Counted from the stretch's first letter, positions 47,043-56,381 are shown. The stretch: 64,000 nt of DNA from Pedobacter frigiditerrae (GCF_004331645.1 NZ_SJSK01000005.1:248001-312000), one strand, 5' to 3'. A program made the numbers and translations. The notes: generated from the letters alone by a model not told the origin.

Positions 47043-48383
47043 TTACACTTTTACTTCCCAACCTTTTTCATACTCCCTGCTCCACAGCTTCATGGCATCT
47101 TTATCGTTTAAAATATGTCCGTTCGCAGGGTCGCATTTGAGCTGCCTACCCACCCGATAGGAAATATTGCCCAATTGAGGTAAAAGCGTTGATTTGTGCC
47201 CTTCAAGAATGGGGGCATTCAGTTTTTCATTTCCTCGGATAGATTCTATAAAGTTTAACATGTGAGCTCCTTCTAATGCCGCCAATGGACTTACGGTGTT
47301 GGTGCCATCATATGGTGTGCTATCGTTCACTTCAAGCTTTAGCTTATTTTCAGAATCGTATACTTTATAGCTATTTCCGCCATTATAAACAATGGTTCCC
47401 TTATCGCCATAAAATACAACACCACGTTCTGATCCTTCTGATTTAAAGTTATTGCAGCTTCTACCCTCCCATGTACAGGCGGTGTTATTCGCAAACTTGT
47501 ATGTAATTGTTTGTGTATCGGGAGTTTCCCAGTCATCCTGGAAATGAAAGCGCCCTCCTGAGGAAACCACTTCAGTCGGATAATCTACACCAAGGCCCCA
47601 ACGTATCACATCCAATTCGTGGGTGCCATTGTTTAAAGACTCCCCTGTTCCCCAATTCCAGAACCAATGCCAGTTATAGTGCAAAACGTTAGAGCGAAAG
47701 GCTGTACGTGGTGCGGGGCCTTGCCACAAGTCGTAGTTAAGTTCTGCAGGTGGGGCAATTAATTTACCATGCCCTATGGTTTTGCGGTTATTGGTATACC
47801 ATGCCCTTGCAAAATAGGTGCGACCGATGATGCCTTCATGAATAGACTTGATCATTTGCTTGACATTGCTAAATGTTCGCCTCTGGCTCCCCATTTGTAC
47901 CATACGATTATATTTAGCAGTAGCTTGAACCAACAATTCGCCCTCACGGGGGTTATGACTGCAAGGCTTTTCCACATATACGTGTTTTCCAGCTTGTAGA
48001 CCCAAAATTGCCGCAGGAGCATGCCAATGATCTGGTGCGGCAATGACCATGGCATCCATCTCTTTCACTTCCAGCATTTTTCTAACATCTGTAAAGCCCT
48101 TAGGCCTTTTCCCCGTCAACTTCTCAATTGTATCCTGGGTACGTGCAAGTACGTTTGCATCCACGTCGCATATAAACGCGACCTCGGCATTTGGCAATGC
48201 GGCAAAGCTTTTGGCCAAAAACGTACCCCTGCCATTTACACCCATGAAACCTACCGCTACCTTATTATTGGGCGAGCCACTAAAAAAGCTGTTGGCAGAA
48301 GATAGGGTTGGAGCCAATAGCATACTGCTAACAGCAACAGCTGTTTTTTTGATAAAATCCCTTCTTTTGTTGGAGTCTTCCAT
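47043..48383 (-). CDS. Exported Gfo/Idh/MocA-family oxidoreductase
   Basis: 446 residues. The N-terminus has a twin-arginine signal (NKRRDFIKKTAVAVSSMLLA). The Rossmann motif GFMGVNGRG (about 46-54) and the signature EKPCSHNPREGELL with the conserved Lys are present; the C-terminal domain includes NNGTHELDVIRWGLGVDYPT and ends REYEKGWEV. Periplasmic members carry a tightly bound NAD(H) and interconvert hydroxyl and keto groups on sugars. As the first gene of the Gfo-GH5-DUF1080-jelly-roll-GH92 operon it may oxidise or reduce the 3-position around the cleavage catalysed by the DUF1080/TIM proteins. The shared promoter element lies 199 nt upstream. Confidence 0.93.
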   Translation of the reverse strand: MEDSNKRRDFIKKTAVAVSSMLLAPTLSSANSFFSGSPNNKVAVGFMGVNGRGTFLAKSFAALPNAEVAFICDVDANVLARTQDTIEKLTGKRPKGFTDVRKMLEVKEMDAMVIAAPDHWHAPAAILGLQAGKHVYVEKPCSHNPREGELLVQATAKYNRMVQMGSQRRTFSNVKQMIKSIHEGIIGRTYFARAWYTNNRKTIGHGKLIAPPAELNYDLWQGPAPRTAFRSNVLHYNWHWFWNWGTGESLNNGTHELDVIRWGLGVDYPTEVVSSGGRFHFQDDWETPDTQTITYKFANNTACTWEGRSCNNFKSEGSERGVVFYGDKGTIVYNGGNSYKVYDSENKLKLEVNDSTPYDGTNTVSPLAALEGAHMLNFIESIRGNEKLNAPILEGHKSTLLPQLGNISYRVGRQLKCDPANGHILNDKDAMKLWSREYEKGWEVKV

Positions 48384-48729
48384 ATTCGGTTCTACTTTAT
48401 TTCATTTGTTTACCCGCCCATAAGCAGTGAGATAGCTGCTGGTACGTTGTAATGTTCACGTGCAAGCACCATAGACCTTATCTATGATACAAGCGAAACC
48501 CGCTTCACGAAATTCCATTTCAGAATTTGTTATCCTTATTTGCTTATAAAGAATGATTGTGTGCAGGTAGCCGTCACTACTGAAAGACAATTAAAACATG
48601 CCCAAGGAGTACAGGAAAAAATTTTTCAGCCAACAACAAGATTTTGATATATCCAAAGCCTTGATTGCATATTAAAAGGACCCAAATAAAACACTGATAA
48701 TTAGCGCAAAGCCCATCAAACAACCTAGA
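48384..48729. other. Promoter region of the Gfo/Idh-GH92 operon
   Basis: 346 bp holding the shared element at 48583-48613. No terminator for the upstream esterase-like gene was seen. Confidence 0.6.
48583..48613 (-). promoter_or_regulatory. Shared ECF-type promoter element, Gfo/Idh-GH92 operon
   Basis: On the minus strand TGTACTCC, 15 nt, TTGTCTTT, 199 nt before the ATG at 48383. Confidence 0.72.
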
Positions 48730-49662
48730 TCATTTAATTTTAGGCAAACTTGGAATGAAACCGTTCTGGATAAGAAAATTAACCCCTCTATCGAACCATT
48801 TGTCTGGAGTGGAGCCATTATTTAAACCGTAACCATGGCTACCGGATTGGTACAAGTGCATTTCTGCCTTTACATCTTCTTTTAGCAAAGCCTCATAAAA
48901 TTTAAGGCTGTTTTGGATAGGTACATGTTTATCATTTTCAGAGTGGACTAAAAATGTTGGTGGAGTTTGTGGCGTAACCTGCTTTTCGTTAGAGTATAAG
49001 TCGATTTGTGCAGGGCTGGCATCCTGACCTAAGAGTTTTACCTGCGACCCACGATGAGCAAATTCGCCAAAAGTAATGACGGGGTAAATAAGCATCATGA
49101 AATCAGGGCGTATGCTGGTATTATTAGGGTTAGCAATCAGTACTTTGTTGAAATGTGTTCCAGCAGTAGAGGCCACATGTCCACCAGCAGAAAAGCCGAT
49201 TATTCCAATTTTGGCAGGATTTAAGCCCCATTCCCTGGATCGCTCCCTTACCAGCTGGACAGCTCGTTGAGCATCCTGTAAGGAGCCGATAGACTTATCG
49301 GCCATGATTTTGTCGCTAGGCAGGCGATATTTTAAGACGAAGGCGGTAATCCCTATTTCGTTAAATTTTCTGGCCACCTCCGCCCCTTCGCTCTCTACAG
49401 CTAAAAAACCATACCCACCACCGGGACAAATCACAATCGCTGCCCCGTTAGCCTTATCGCTTGCCGGAAAATACGGGGTAATGGAAGGGTCGGTCACCAT
49501 ACGCACATTGTTCAATTCCCTTGTTTCCAAATAATCTGCTGGCGCTTTTTTACTATTGGGGACACCATTGGGATACAAAAAAATGGCGGGCTGCTGGCAA
49601 AAGATTTCAGTATTGAAGGTTAGCAAGGCTACGGCCAACAAAATAAATGAGCTTAGTTTCAT
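48730..49662 (-). CDS. Secreted alpha/beta hydrolase, acetyl-xylan-esterase-like
   Basis: 310 residues; signal peptide to about residue 22 (FCQQ). Features of the BD-FAE/Axe2-like esterases: oxyanion region VICPGGGYGFLAVESEG (about 77-93), nucleophile elbow GFSAGGH with Ser158, an acidic residue in FLVHSENDKHVPI and a His in SGSHGYGL. It probably removes acetyl or other acyl groups from carbohydrate. It lies in a block of four genes (48730-52624) without the shared promoter element, 165 bp downstream of a BASS transporter gene on the same strand. The substrate is inferred from the neighbours. Confidence 0.85.
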   Translation of the reverse strand: MKLSSFILLAVALLTFNTEIFCQQPAIFLYPNGVPNSKKAPADYLETRELNNVRMVTDPSITPYFPASDKANGAAIVICPGGGYGFLAVESEGAEVARKFNEIGITAFVLKYRLPSDKIMADKSIGSLQDAQRAVQLVRERSREWGLNPAKIGIIGFSAGGHVASTAGTHFNKVLIANPNNTSIRPDFMMLIYPVITFGEFAHRGSQVKLLGQDASPAQIDLYSNEKQVTPQTPPTFLVHSENDKHVPIQNSLKFYEALLKEDVKAEMHLYQSGSHGYGLNNGSTPDKWFDRGVNFLIQNGFIPSLPKIK

Positions 49663-49827
49663 AATTGCAGGTAATTTATAGTTATATAGGTAAGCATTGG
49701 TTTTGGTTCATAAAACCTAAAAAGTTGTTGTACTTAATAACATCTATAGTTATATTATTAATGCACAGTCAAAAAAAGACAAAGCTTAATCCTAAATAAA
49801 GTTAAAACATCTAAACATTGCAGGACA

Positions 49828-50925
49828 TCAAATATCATCTGCTGATTTCAACTCTTTCTCGGGTGGTTTACTGCCCCACCATGTTGCAATTAAAGAGAAG
49901 GTTGTATTCATAATTGGACCATTTACTGCTGGAGCTAGGCCTACAGTAGCAATTTTACCCATTTGTACCGCAATGCCCGATGCCAAGCCCCCATTCTGCA
50001 TACCAACCTCTATGGCAATAGTACGGCTGTTTAATTTGGACAGGCCAAATAGACGTCCTCCCCAGTAGCCTAATAACACGCCGATTGTCATGTGCAAGAA
50101 CATCGCAAAAACCAGTGCCATACCTACGTGCAGCATGTTATCACGGCCTGCAGCTGTAATAATAATAATGATACATGCAATGCCAGCCATTGAGATTTTT
50201 GGCATTACCTTATCTATCCAGAGCGCTTTTTTATGAAAAAAATGATTGATGAAAACGCCCAGAAAAATAGGAATGATTACCAGTTTTAAAATATCAATAA
50301 ACATGTCTAGAAAACTTACCGGCACAAATTGCCCACCCAAAAGTTTCATTAATAAAGGCGTCATTAACGGAGCAAGTAAGGTAGAAACAGCAGTTATCGT
50401 AACTGATAAGGGTAAATTAGCTTTCGCAATAAATGCGATAACATTACTTGCCAAACCACTGGGCATACAGCCCACCAAAACCACCCCTGCGGCAATTTCT
50501 GGCGGAAATCCAAACATTTTGGCAATGGCAAATCCTACAAAGGGCATGATGGTATAATGGCAGAGCACACCTACTAATACAGCCTTAGGCATTTTTAACA
50601 CACCCGAGAGGTCATGCCAACCCATGGTACAGCCTACACCAAAGGTGATGAGCTGCAATAATGGAACAATTAATTTTTTGAGATGAAAATCACCTAGCTG
50701 AATAAAATACTGGGGAAACGTCATCGAAACACTAACTGAGGCCAAAATAATAACAGTGTAAGCAAACTTACCCAGGGCTTTTGTTTGCACCATGTAACCG
50801 GAAAGAAATAGCCAAAAAGCAGTCAGGATGAGGCCAGCCTCTATATTTTGATCACTAGCAAACAAGTATAGCGCTACAACAAGCAAGATAAGGGTTGCTA
50901 CTAGAAATACTCTTTTAAGAATCAT
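49828..50925 (-). CDS. Bile acid:sodium symporter (BASS) family transporter
   Basis: 365 residues with about ten membrane helices, starting directly with a hydrophobic helix (VFLVATLILLVVALYLFA). Family marks are FGVGCTMGWHDL, the GCMPSGLASNVIAF block (the crossing-helix sodium-site region) and the repeat-like EVGMQNGGLASGIAVQM. BASS proteins take up organic acids with sodium; those in pectin- and uronate-type clusters may carry keto or uronic acids. It starts 3 bp after the aldo/keto reductase gene, so the two form an operon. Cargo is not readable from the sequence. Confidence 0.92.
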   Translation of the reverse strand: MILKRVFLVATLILLVVALYLFASDQNIEAGLILTAFWLFLSGYMVQTKALGKFAYTVIILASVSVSMTFPQYFIQLGDFHLKKLIVPLLQLITFGVGCTMGWHDLSGVLKMPKAVLVGVLCHYTIMPFVGFAIAKMFGFPPEIAAGVVLVGCMPSGLASNVIAFIAKANLPLSVTITAVSTLLAPLMTPLLMKLLGGQFVPVSFLDMFIDILKLVIIPIFLGVFINHFFHKKALWIDKVMPKISMAGIACIIIIITAAGRDNMLHVGMALVFAMFLHMTIGVLLGYWGGRLFGLSKLNSRTIAIEVGMQNGGLASGIAVQMGKIATVGLAPAVNGPIMNTTFSLIATWWGSKPPEKELKSADDI

Positions 50926-50928
50926 AAT

Positions 50929-51921
50929 TTATAAGGATAAATCCATGTCAAGTAAAGCGGTGTTGATTATGGCTAACTCTGTAGGTGTTAGCTTAAAGCT
51001 TGCGGCTTTTACATTATCAAGCATTTGAGCGGCATCCCTGGCTCCTACCAATACCGAGGTAATGGCTGGTTGTTGCATTGTCCAGTTAATGGTTAATTGA
51101 GCCAAGCTGATGTTTCGGTCTGTAGCAATTTGCTGGATATTTTCAAGCACTTTCATCACTTCTTTATGGTTATGCTCTTTAAAGTATGGCGTGTTTGGCC
51201 TGTGGTCGCCTTCGTTAAAAATATGCCCAGGTTTAATTTTACCCGTTAATAAACCTTTTTGTAACGAAGTATGAGGCAAGATTCCAATCCCGTTTTCCAT
51301 GCAAAAAGGCACCATATCTTTTTCTATACCGCGATTAACCATGCTATAAGCTAGCTGATTGGTTGAAATGGGTAATACCGCGTTAGCCCTTGTTAACAAA
51401 TCAACTGGGCAATTGCATACACCAGCCGCCCTAATTTTACCCTGCTGTATTAAAATTTCCAAAGCCTCCATTGTCTCTTCAATTGGCGTGGTGCTATCGG
51501 GCCAGTGCATTTGCAGTAGATCAATATAATCAGTTTGGAGGCGTTTTAAACTACGTTCGCATTCTTCGATCACACTTTGCTTGCCGTTAAATTTGTAGAC
51601 TTTTACTGGCTTACCGTCATTATCTTTAGTATCAAAAGCAAAGTCCCCATCTTCAGCATCCCAGATCATCCCGAACTTTGTTAATAATTGAACCTGATCC
51701 CGTTTACCCTTAACGGTGTTTCCAACAACCGTCTCGCTATGCCCCATTCCATATACTGGTGCAGTATCTATGGTAGTAACACCATTGTCTATTGCCGCTT
51801 CTATGGCTTTGATCGCCTCGCCCTCATCCGCACCACCCCAAAACCAGCCCCCGATAGCAAATGCGCCATAAGTGATGGGAGAAAGCATGATATTTGTACC
51901 CGGTAATTGCTTATTGTTCAT
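50929..51921 (-). CDS. Aldo/keto reductase
   Basis: 330 residues, no signal peptide, cytoplasmic. The catalytic tetrad is visible: Asp52 and Tyr57 (TIDTAPVYGMGHSE), Lys82 (LLTKFGM) and His139 (LLQMHWPD). The late NADPH-binding block is SVLVGARDAAQMLDNV. These enzymes reduce sugar aldehydes or ketones with NADPH. Operon with the BASS transporter (3-bp spacing) suggests that it processes whatever that carrier imports. The shared promoter element is absent. Confidence 0.94.
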   Translation of the reverse strand: MNNKQLPGTNIMLSPITYGAFAIGGWFWGGADEGEAIKAIEAAIDNGVTTIDTAPVYGMGHSETVVGNTVKGKRDQVQLLTKFGMIWDAEDGDFAFDTKDNDGKPVKVYKFNGKQSVIEECERSLKRLQTDYIDLLQMHWPDSTTPIEETMEALEILIQQGKIRAAGVCNCPVDLLTRANAVLPISTNQLAYSMVNRGIEKDMVPFCMENGIGILPHTSLQKGLLTGKIKPGHIFNEGDHRPNTPYFKEHNHKEVMKVLENIQQIATDRNISLAQLTINWTMQQPAITSVLVGARDAAQMLDNVKAASFKLTPTELAIINTALLDMDLSL

Positions 51922-52171
51922 GTTTTTGTCTTTATTTTTCTTTTTATTTTAATTGAAGTCCTTTGGCATTACTGGCCGAGGATGGATGACTATAGGTTTT
52001 TTTCTATATTTTCTATCTACATCAACTTACCCCGTAGGGTCTTATTTTTTTTAGGATGAATGCCGTTTTTCTGCAGCAATGGCCGGCCATCTTCGTTGAC
52101 TGGGATCTTATAGCATTCGTTTGATTCTTTTACCATTTAATAACCACCGTCTTCAAATCAAGAAATAGGCT

Positions 52172-52624
52172 TTACGACAATGCCAAACTATCTCTTCCAT
52201 ATTCGGCTAATTCGTTGTCCTGCAACACTAAATCACCCTCTACTTTTTTACCTTTTCTGCCACTTACGCCGATGCCGCCAATTATCTGGCCGTTATAGGT
52301 AAGGATGATGCCTCCGGTAAATCCGGAAAAATTATCGTCCGTCCAGTTGCGCATGTCAAAATCAACCGTTTTTTCATTTTTAGGAAAGGAAGCCCAGTTG
52401 ATAGTATCTTTTTGACCTAACACGGCAGAGTATGCTTTACTTTGCGCCAATTTGATACTGGCTGGAGCCACGTTATCCATGGCAGAAAAAGCTTTGAGCC
52501 GAGCAGCTGCATCTACCACGGCTACCGCTACGGGTGCTCCACCATCGGCTACTGCAACAGCAATAATTTTATTTACGATTTGCATTGCTTCAACTGTTGT
52601 AATGCAAAGTATGGTTAAAGGCAT
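52172..52624 (-). CDS. GlcG/HbpS-family protein
   Basis: 150 residues from the ATG at 52624. A longer frame begins with TTG at 52651, but that codon lies inside a terminator hairpin, so the ATG is preferred. The protein shows the GlcG/HbpS (PF03928) pattern: AMQIVNKIIAVAVADGGAPV, AVAVVDAAARLKAFSAMDNV, then KAYSAVLG and FTGGIILTYNGQIIGGIGVS. The family is small and cytoplasmic or exported; members bind haem or act as accessory proteins of dehydrogenases. It stands alone between the GH105 terminator and the aldo/keto reductase gene (250 bp away). Confidence 0.88.
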   Translation of the reverse strand: MPLTILCITTVEAMQIVNKIIAVAVADGGAPVAVAVVDAAARLKAFSAMDNVAPASIKLAQSKAYSAVLGQKDTINWASFPKNEKTVDFDMRNWTDDNFSGFTGGIILTYNGQIIGGIGVSGRKGKKVEGDLVLQDNELAEYGRDSLALS

Positions 52625-52645
52625 ATTTTTATTTATTAATTGAAA

Positions 52646-52677
52646 ACCCAAAAGGATTTTTAAAAGCCTTTTTGGGT
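52646..52677 (-). terminator. Intrinsic terminator after the GH105 gene
   Basis: ACCCAAAAGG and CCTTTTTGGGT form a stem of about 10 bp with one bulged base and an 11-nt loop. On the minus strand TTTTCAATT follows. It lies 30 nt after the GH105 stop and separates that operon from the GlcG gene. Confidence 0.65.
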
Positions 52678-52706
52678 GCTAAAACTTGCGTTCGTGTAAC
52701 TCGGAT

Positions 52707-53909
52707 TTACCTTGTCATTTCATCCGCTGCAAGCATAATGATGCCCGGTACAAAACCACGGAAGTTCTTGTCCATTAAGTCAACTTTCTTCTCTTCAGCA
52801 GTAACTGCCCAACCCGTATAGGCGTTATGAACCTTCCCTTCTGTATCTACACTTTGTTTGATATAGTCCCAACCTTTAGCACATAAACCGTTGTAGTTTG
52901 CCGGAATCCAGCCGTTTCTCATCCCCTCCTTCACAGAGGCAATGACCATGGCAATTCCGGTAACTTCTTCGGGCGATGAAGGATCATCAACCAATACGTG
53001 CAGTCCGCCGTTTTTACTTTGATATTTTACAGCACCATCTGCAATGGTTTTCATAGCAGCAGCTGCTACTTTAAAATACGGATGCGTTTTAGGGAGGTAG
53101 CGTAATAAGCCAGAAATTGCCCAAATTAACCAGCCTTGCGAACGGCACCAATAGGTTTTGGCTGGCTCGCCTTTAAACAAACCCGTACGTACAATACCTT
53201 TTTCCTTATCCAGAAAATATTTTATACCCTGATCTAATTGAAATATGGATTGTTTCCAATACATATCGGCAGAGCCTTTATCAGTACTTAATGAAGCGGC
53301 TATGGCGTTAGAACGGGTAGCCCAATAAGCGGTATCAGGAATCGCAAAATCCATATAGTTGTAATCATCGTGAGCCAGCATACCAAACCTATCCCGGCCT
53401 GCATAATGCAAGATAGCATCGGCCACATCAAAACAAACCCGTTTAGCTTTTAGGTCTTTTGTTTGCCTGTAAAGTTCGTGCACCGGAAAAGCAACGCCCA
53501 GATTGGCAGAATAAATAACGAAAGCAAGTGGACCATCTCTTAAAATACGAGCACGTGGGCCTTCATATTGTTTGTAGTATTCTTCGTCTGTTAATTTATT
53601 ATCGTGCGTTACATGATAATCAAACCATTTTTTCGAATAATCCAATCCTTCTTTATATCCGCGATTAGCAAAACGAAGCAATCCTTCAATTTGTATAGTT
53701 CCATCCCAGTCAGTATTAACAGTTTTAAATTCTGCCTTTAAAGTGTTTCTTACTAGCTGTTTGATGTTGTTGGGGAGTTTATCGGGTAGGCCGGCAGCAG
53801 CTGTTAAACCATAAAAAGTTTCGGCATTTTCGGCCTTGCTTAATAATGGGGCCAACAAGCTGCCAGTTGTTAAAGACATGACTAATCCTGCAAATTCTCT
53901 TCTTTCCAT
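52707..53909 (-). CDS. GH88/GH105-family unsaturated uronyl hydrolase
   Basis: 400 residues. The N-terminus (MERREFAGLVMSL) looks like a twin-arginine signal. The alpha6/alpha6 barrel carries the family block YWCRSQGWLIWAISGLLRYL at about 253-272 (WxRxxGW in most members; here WCRSQGW) and FAIPDTAYWATR with Asp192. The enzymes hydrate the double bond of 4,5-unsaturated rhamnogalacturonyl or glucuronyl ends left by lyases, which releases the next sugar. It starts one base after the DUF4861 stop and ends before a terminator. Assignment to GH105 rather than GH88 is likely but not certain. Confidence 0.85.
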   Translation of the reverse strand: MERREFAGLVMSLTTGSLLAPLLSKAENAETFYGLTAAAGLPDKLPNNIKQLVRNTLKAEFKTVNTDWDGTIQIEGLLRFANRGYKEGLDYSKKWFDYHVTHDNKLTDEEYYKQYEGPRARILRDGPLAFVIYSANLGVAFPVHELYRQTKDLKAKRVCFDVADAILHYAGRDRFGMLAHDDYNYMDFAIPDTAYWATRSNAIAASLSTDKGSADMYWKQSIFQLDQGIKYFLDKEKGIVRTGLFKGEPAKTYWCRSQGWLIWAISGLLRYLPKTHPYFKVAAAAMKTIADGAVKYQSKNGGLHVLVDDPSSPEEVTGIAMVIASVKEGMRNGWIPANYNGLCAKGWDYIKQSVDTEGKVHNAYTGWAVTAEEKKVDLMDKNFRGFVPGIIMLAADEMTR

Positions 53910-53910
53910 T

Positions 53911-55197
53911 TTATTTTTTTGTATGTTGTATAACGGTTATTTCTATAGGATTAGCCAAACGGTCAGCAGTTTCCTGTAAGTATTTTTCAAAGCCTTCTTT
54001 GGTAGAAAACATGGTATCTGTTTTTTCCCAGCAAGCAAAAAAACGAAGGCTATTCATTTCCTTTTTTACTGGTTTCAAGGCAATGTATGATGTATTTGGA
54101 ATACTATCGGCCGCAAGTGTGGTTGCATGCCCTGCATATTGGTTGGCCTGGAATAAAATGGCCAGTCCCAATTTAGTTTGGGTACCATCGGCCTGTGGGC
54201 CATATAGCGAAACAGAACTAAATTTTTTGTTATGCTTTTTATAAACAAATGGGTTAGTACCGAAATTGGCCATACCCGAAATGAGGTGTTGACTTTCGGC
54301 CAAATTAAGCTTAACCTGATTGAAGTAAAAATAGTCGCCCCTGGTTATTGATAATTGCTCTGTTCCATTTTTTAACAGTGCGGCAACATCCCAATTGGTA
54401 AAATCAAGTTTATAACAAGCTTTTAAGGGCCCCTCGTAAAGTGCTTTAAATGTAGTATTATCCGCATCGGCCAGACGGAAAATTTTTCCTTGTTGCTTAA
54501 CACCAAGCGCACCGGCTCCCAATGAATTTCCGGTACGTAAAATATCCATACCCCAGCTTTGTAAAGTATGCCAGCTTCCGGTTAAGCCAACCTCATCAAG
54601 AACAGGTGTTGCCATCAGTTTACCATAAATATCTTTTCCATTACGCTTATCAAAAAAGCTCCTGAAAGCAATTTTATCATTTTCAATACCTGGACCTTCC
54701 ATTTGATACGCCGGGTTAGCGATGTTTTGTGTAAATCCACGCTGCCGTTCTAAATAATTTATTTCTTTTTCAGGCTGCTGTGTTTTGCTTTTTAAACTGA
54801 AACGAATATTAGTAGCTTTTTCAAAGTTTGGGTAATCTACTTTTTTAATCCATATTACAGCAATTTTATCTTTGGCGAGGGCTTTAATGCTTACTTCAAC
54901 TAATAGTTCATCCCATTGTCCGTCCATATCTTCATCAACCAGCTGGCTTATACACACTTTGTTTCCCTGTTTTAATAGGGGATAACTATGAACCGGAATG
55001 CTTGCAAAATCATTCTTATTAACACATATCACCTCTTTATCCCTGTTTATATTAAGTTTATTACTTATCAGGAGGTATTCATCAGCTTTAGTTTGTGAAA
55101 ACCCAACCCTAGCCCCAAATACAGATAATAAACCTATTAAACCCATTTGTATAATTTTACCACTAAATGTCCATTTCAATAAAAATGAAGTATGCAT
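53911..55197 (-). CDS. Secreted DUF4861 protein
   Basis: 428 residues from the ATG at 55197 (a TTG two codons upstream is less likely). A signal sequence covers about residues 1-34 (GLIGLLSVFGARVGFSQ). The body matches DUF4861 (PF16153) proteins of uronic-acid polysaccharide loci: VDEDMDGQWDELLVEV near residues 80-95, GPGIENDKIAFRSFFDKRNG, the long TGSWHTLQSWGMDIL block and a C-terminal beta-rich part with FFACWEKTD. The family is widespread in PULs; I know no settled activity. It sits between a jelly-roll protein and a GH105 in one tight operon, so it probably acts on the same lyase products. Confidence 0.85.
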   Translation of the reverse strand: MHTSFLLKWTFSGKIIQMGLIGLLSVFGARVGFSQTKADEYLLISNKLNINRDKEVICVNKNDFASIPVHSYPLLKQGNKVCISQLVDEDMDGQWDELLVEVSIKALAKDKIAVIWIKKVDYPNFEKATNIRFSLKSKTQQPEKEINYLERQRGFTQNIANPAYQMEGPGIENDKIAFRSFFDKRNGKDIYGKLMATPVLDEVGLTGSWHTLQSWGMDILRTGNSLGAGALGVKQQGKIFRLADADNTTFKALYEGPLKACYKLDFTNWDVAALLKNGTEQLSITRGDYFYFNQVKLNLAESQHLISGMANFGTNPFVYKKHNKKFSSVSLYGPQADGTQTKLGLAILFQANQYAGHATTLAADSIPNTSYIALKPVKKEMNSLRFFACWEKTDTMFSTKEGFEKYLQETADRLANPIEITVIQHTKK

Positions 55198-55247
55198 TTG
55201 CAACGGTTCTATAATTTTTTCAATGTGAGTGTTATAAAATTAAGCGG

Positions 55248-56381
55248 CTAAGGCGTTATTGCCCCAGCAGTGGGCAACCTGTTTTCATGTATTTCAAGAT
55301 CATCCCAATATATCATTAATGATTTTCCAGCATCTTGAAAAGGTTTAACAGCAGCCGCACTGCAATATAATTTCATCGGGTTAAAGCCGTTAAAACCAGT
55401 TGGATTGGTGTTAAGGCGATGCACGTTAGTAGCATATTTATCACAAAGCTTGTTCCAGACACCTGTATTGGTAGCATTTACATCACGTACCGCAAAATAA
55501 CTTCTTCCTGAGTTTATATCACCTTCCTTAAGGTATATCTCTGCTTCCAACCATTTCCCGGCGGTTACTTTATAATTTAGATTTTCTACTTTCCATATAT
55601 TTACTGGTGCTGAATTTACGCCCATCTCGTCACAGGTCATGATAAAATTAAACTTGGTTGTACTTAAATTATTCGGCCTGGTAATATAAACACATATCCT
55701 GGAATCCTTACCGGTGGTAGTGGGTACGTGATTCCTAAATTCCCATAACAACAACCAATCGCCTGCTCCCGGTATTGGAAAGCTGGAGGCCTGAAGCAAA
55801 TTAAAATCAGTTGGAAGGTAAAACTTGACTTTTTGATAATATTCCCTGATATCAGACGATACTGCCTTGTCTGAAGTGGTGGCATTAGGTGCAAGCGATT
55901 GAGAAAACATTTCAGCAGCTACACGGCCCTTCATCACGCTACCCTCTGGAATTACCGCATTGGTGAGCCTGAAACTAAGCACATTTGCACTGCTATTGCT
56001 ATTCACATCGCTCACAGGGTTGGGTATTATTTCGGCCCTACGGTCGGCATAATTGCCCATTTCGTAATTTAGACGGAACATTTTATATTTAACTGGACTT
56101 GAAGTTTCCAGGTTATCTATCCAATTACTATTGGCTAAATTAATAGTCGTACCCTTGATATCTTCCCCTTGGGCAGTCGGATTGGAAACAATTTGAGGAT
56201 AGTTTGTATTAGTGATCATCCCAGGCTCAAAACCAGATTGAAACACTAAGGCCTCAGGCTTGGACGGAACGCTTGGAATAACGACTGGTGGCTCAGGATT
56301 TAGCGGTGTTTTTGTTGCCTTTTTACAGCCGAAAAAGGTTGCAAGTAAAAGAAGCCCTAAAAGCAAGTTATTTTTTATCAT
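55248..56381 (-). CDS. Jelly-roll lipoprotein, polysaccharide-lyase-like (paralogue of 42280-43266)
   Basis: 377 residues; lipobox ending Cys19 (ATFFGC). The mature part begins with a Pro-rich linker (PLNPEPPVVIPSVPSKP) and then LVFQSGFEPG, as in the paralogue. Shared landmarks follow: SNWIDNL, NVLSFRLTNAVIP, KVKFYLPTDF, DWLLLWEFRNH, GKWLEAEIYLKEGDINSGRS, NGFNPMKLYCSA and LMIYWDDLEIHENRLP. It has an insert around residues 150-190 that the other copy lacks. As a lipoprotein it may sit at the outer surface while the paralogue is soluble. It leads the operon with DUF4861 and GH105 and carries the shared promoter element 131 nt upstream. Confidence 0.6.
   Translation of the reverse strand: MIKNNLLLGLLLLATFFGCKKATKTPLNPEPPVVIPSVPSKPEALVFQSGFEPGMITNTNYPQIVSNPTAQGEDIKGTTINLANSNWIDNLETSSPVKYKMFRLNYEMGNYADRRAEIIPNPVSDVNSNSSANVLSFRLTNAVIPEGSVMKGRVAAEMFSQSLAPNATTSDKAVSSDIREYYQKVKFYLPTDFNLLQASSFPIPGAGDWLLLWEFRNHVPTTTGKDSRICVYITRPNNLSTTKFNFIMTCDEMGVNSAPVNIWKVENLNYKVTAGKWLEAEIYLKEGDINSGRSYFAVRDVNATNTGVWNKLCDKYATNVHRLNTNPTGFNGFNPMKLYCSAAAVKPFQDAGKSLMIYWDDLEIHENRLPTAGAITP

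Noticed and set aside
52172..52651. Longer GlcG reading frame starting at 52651
   Set aside because: The start codon would be TTG and falls inside the terminator hairpin of the preceding gene; the ATG at 52624 fits the family length.
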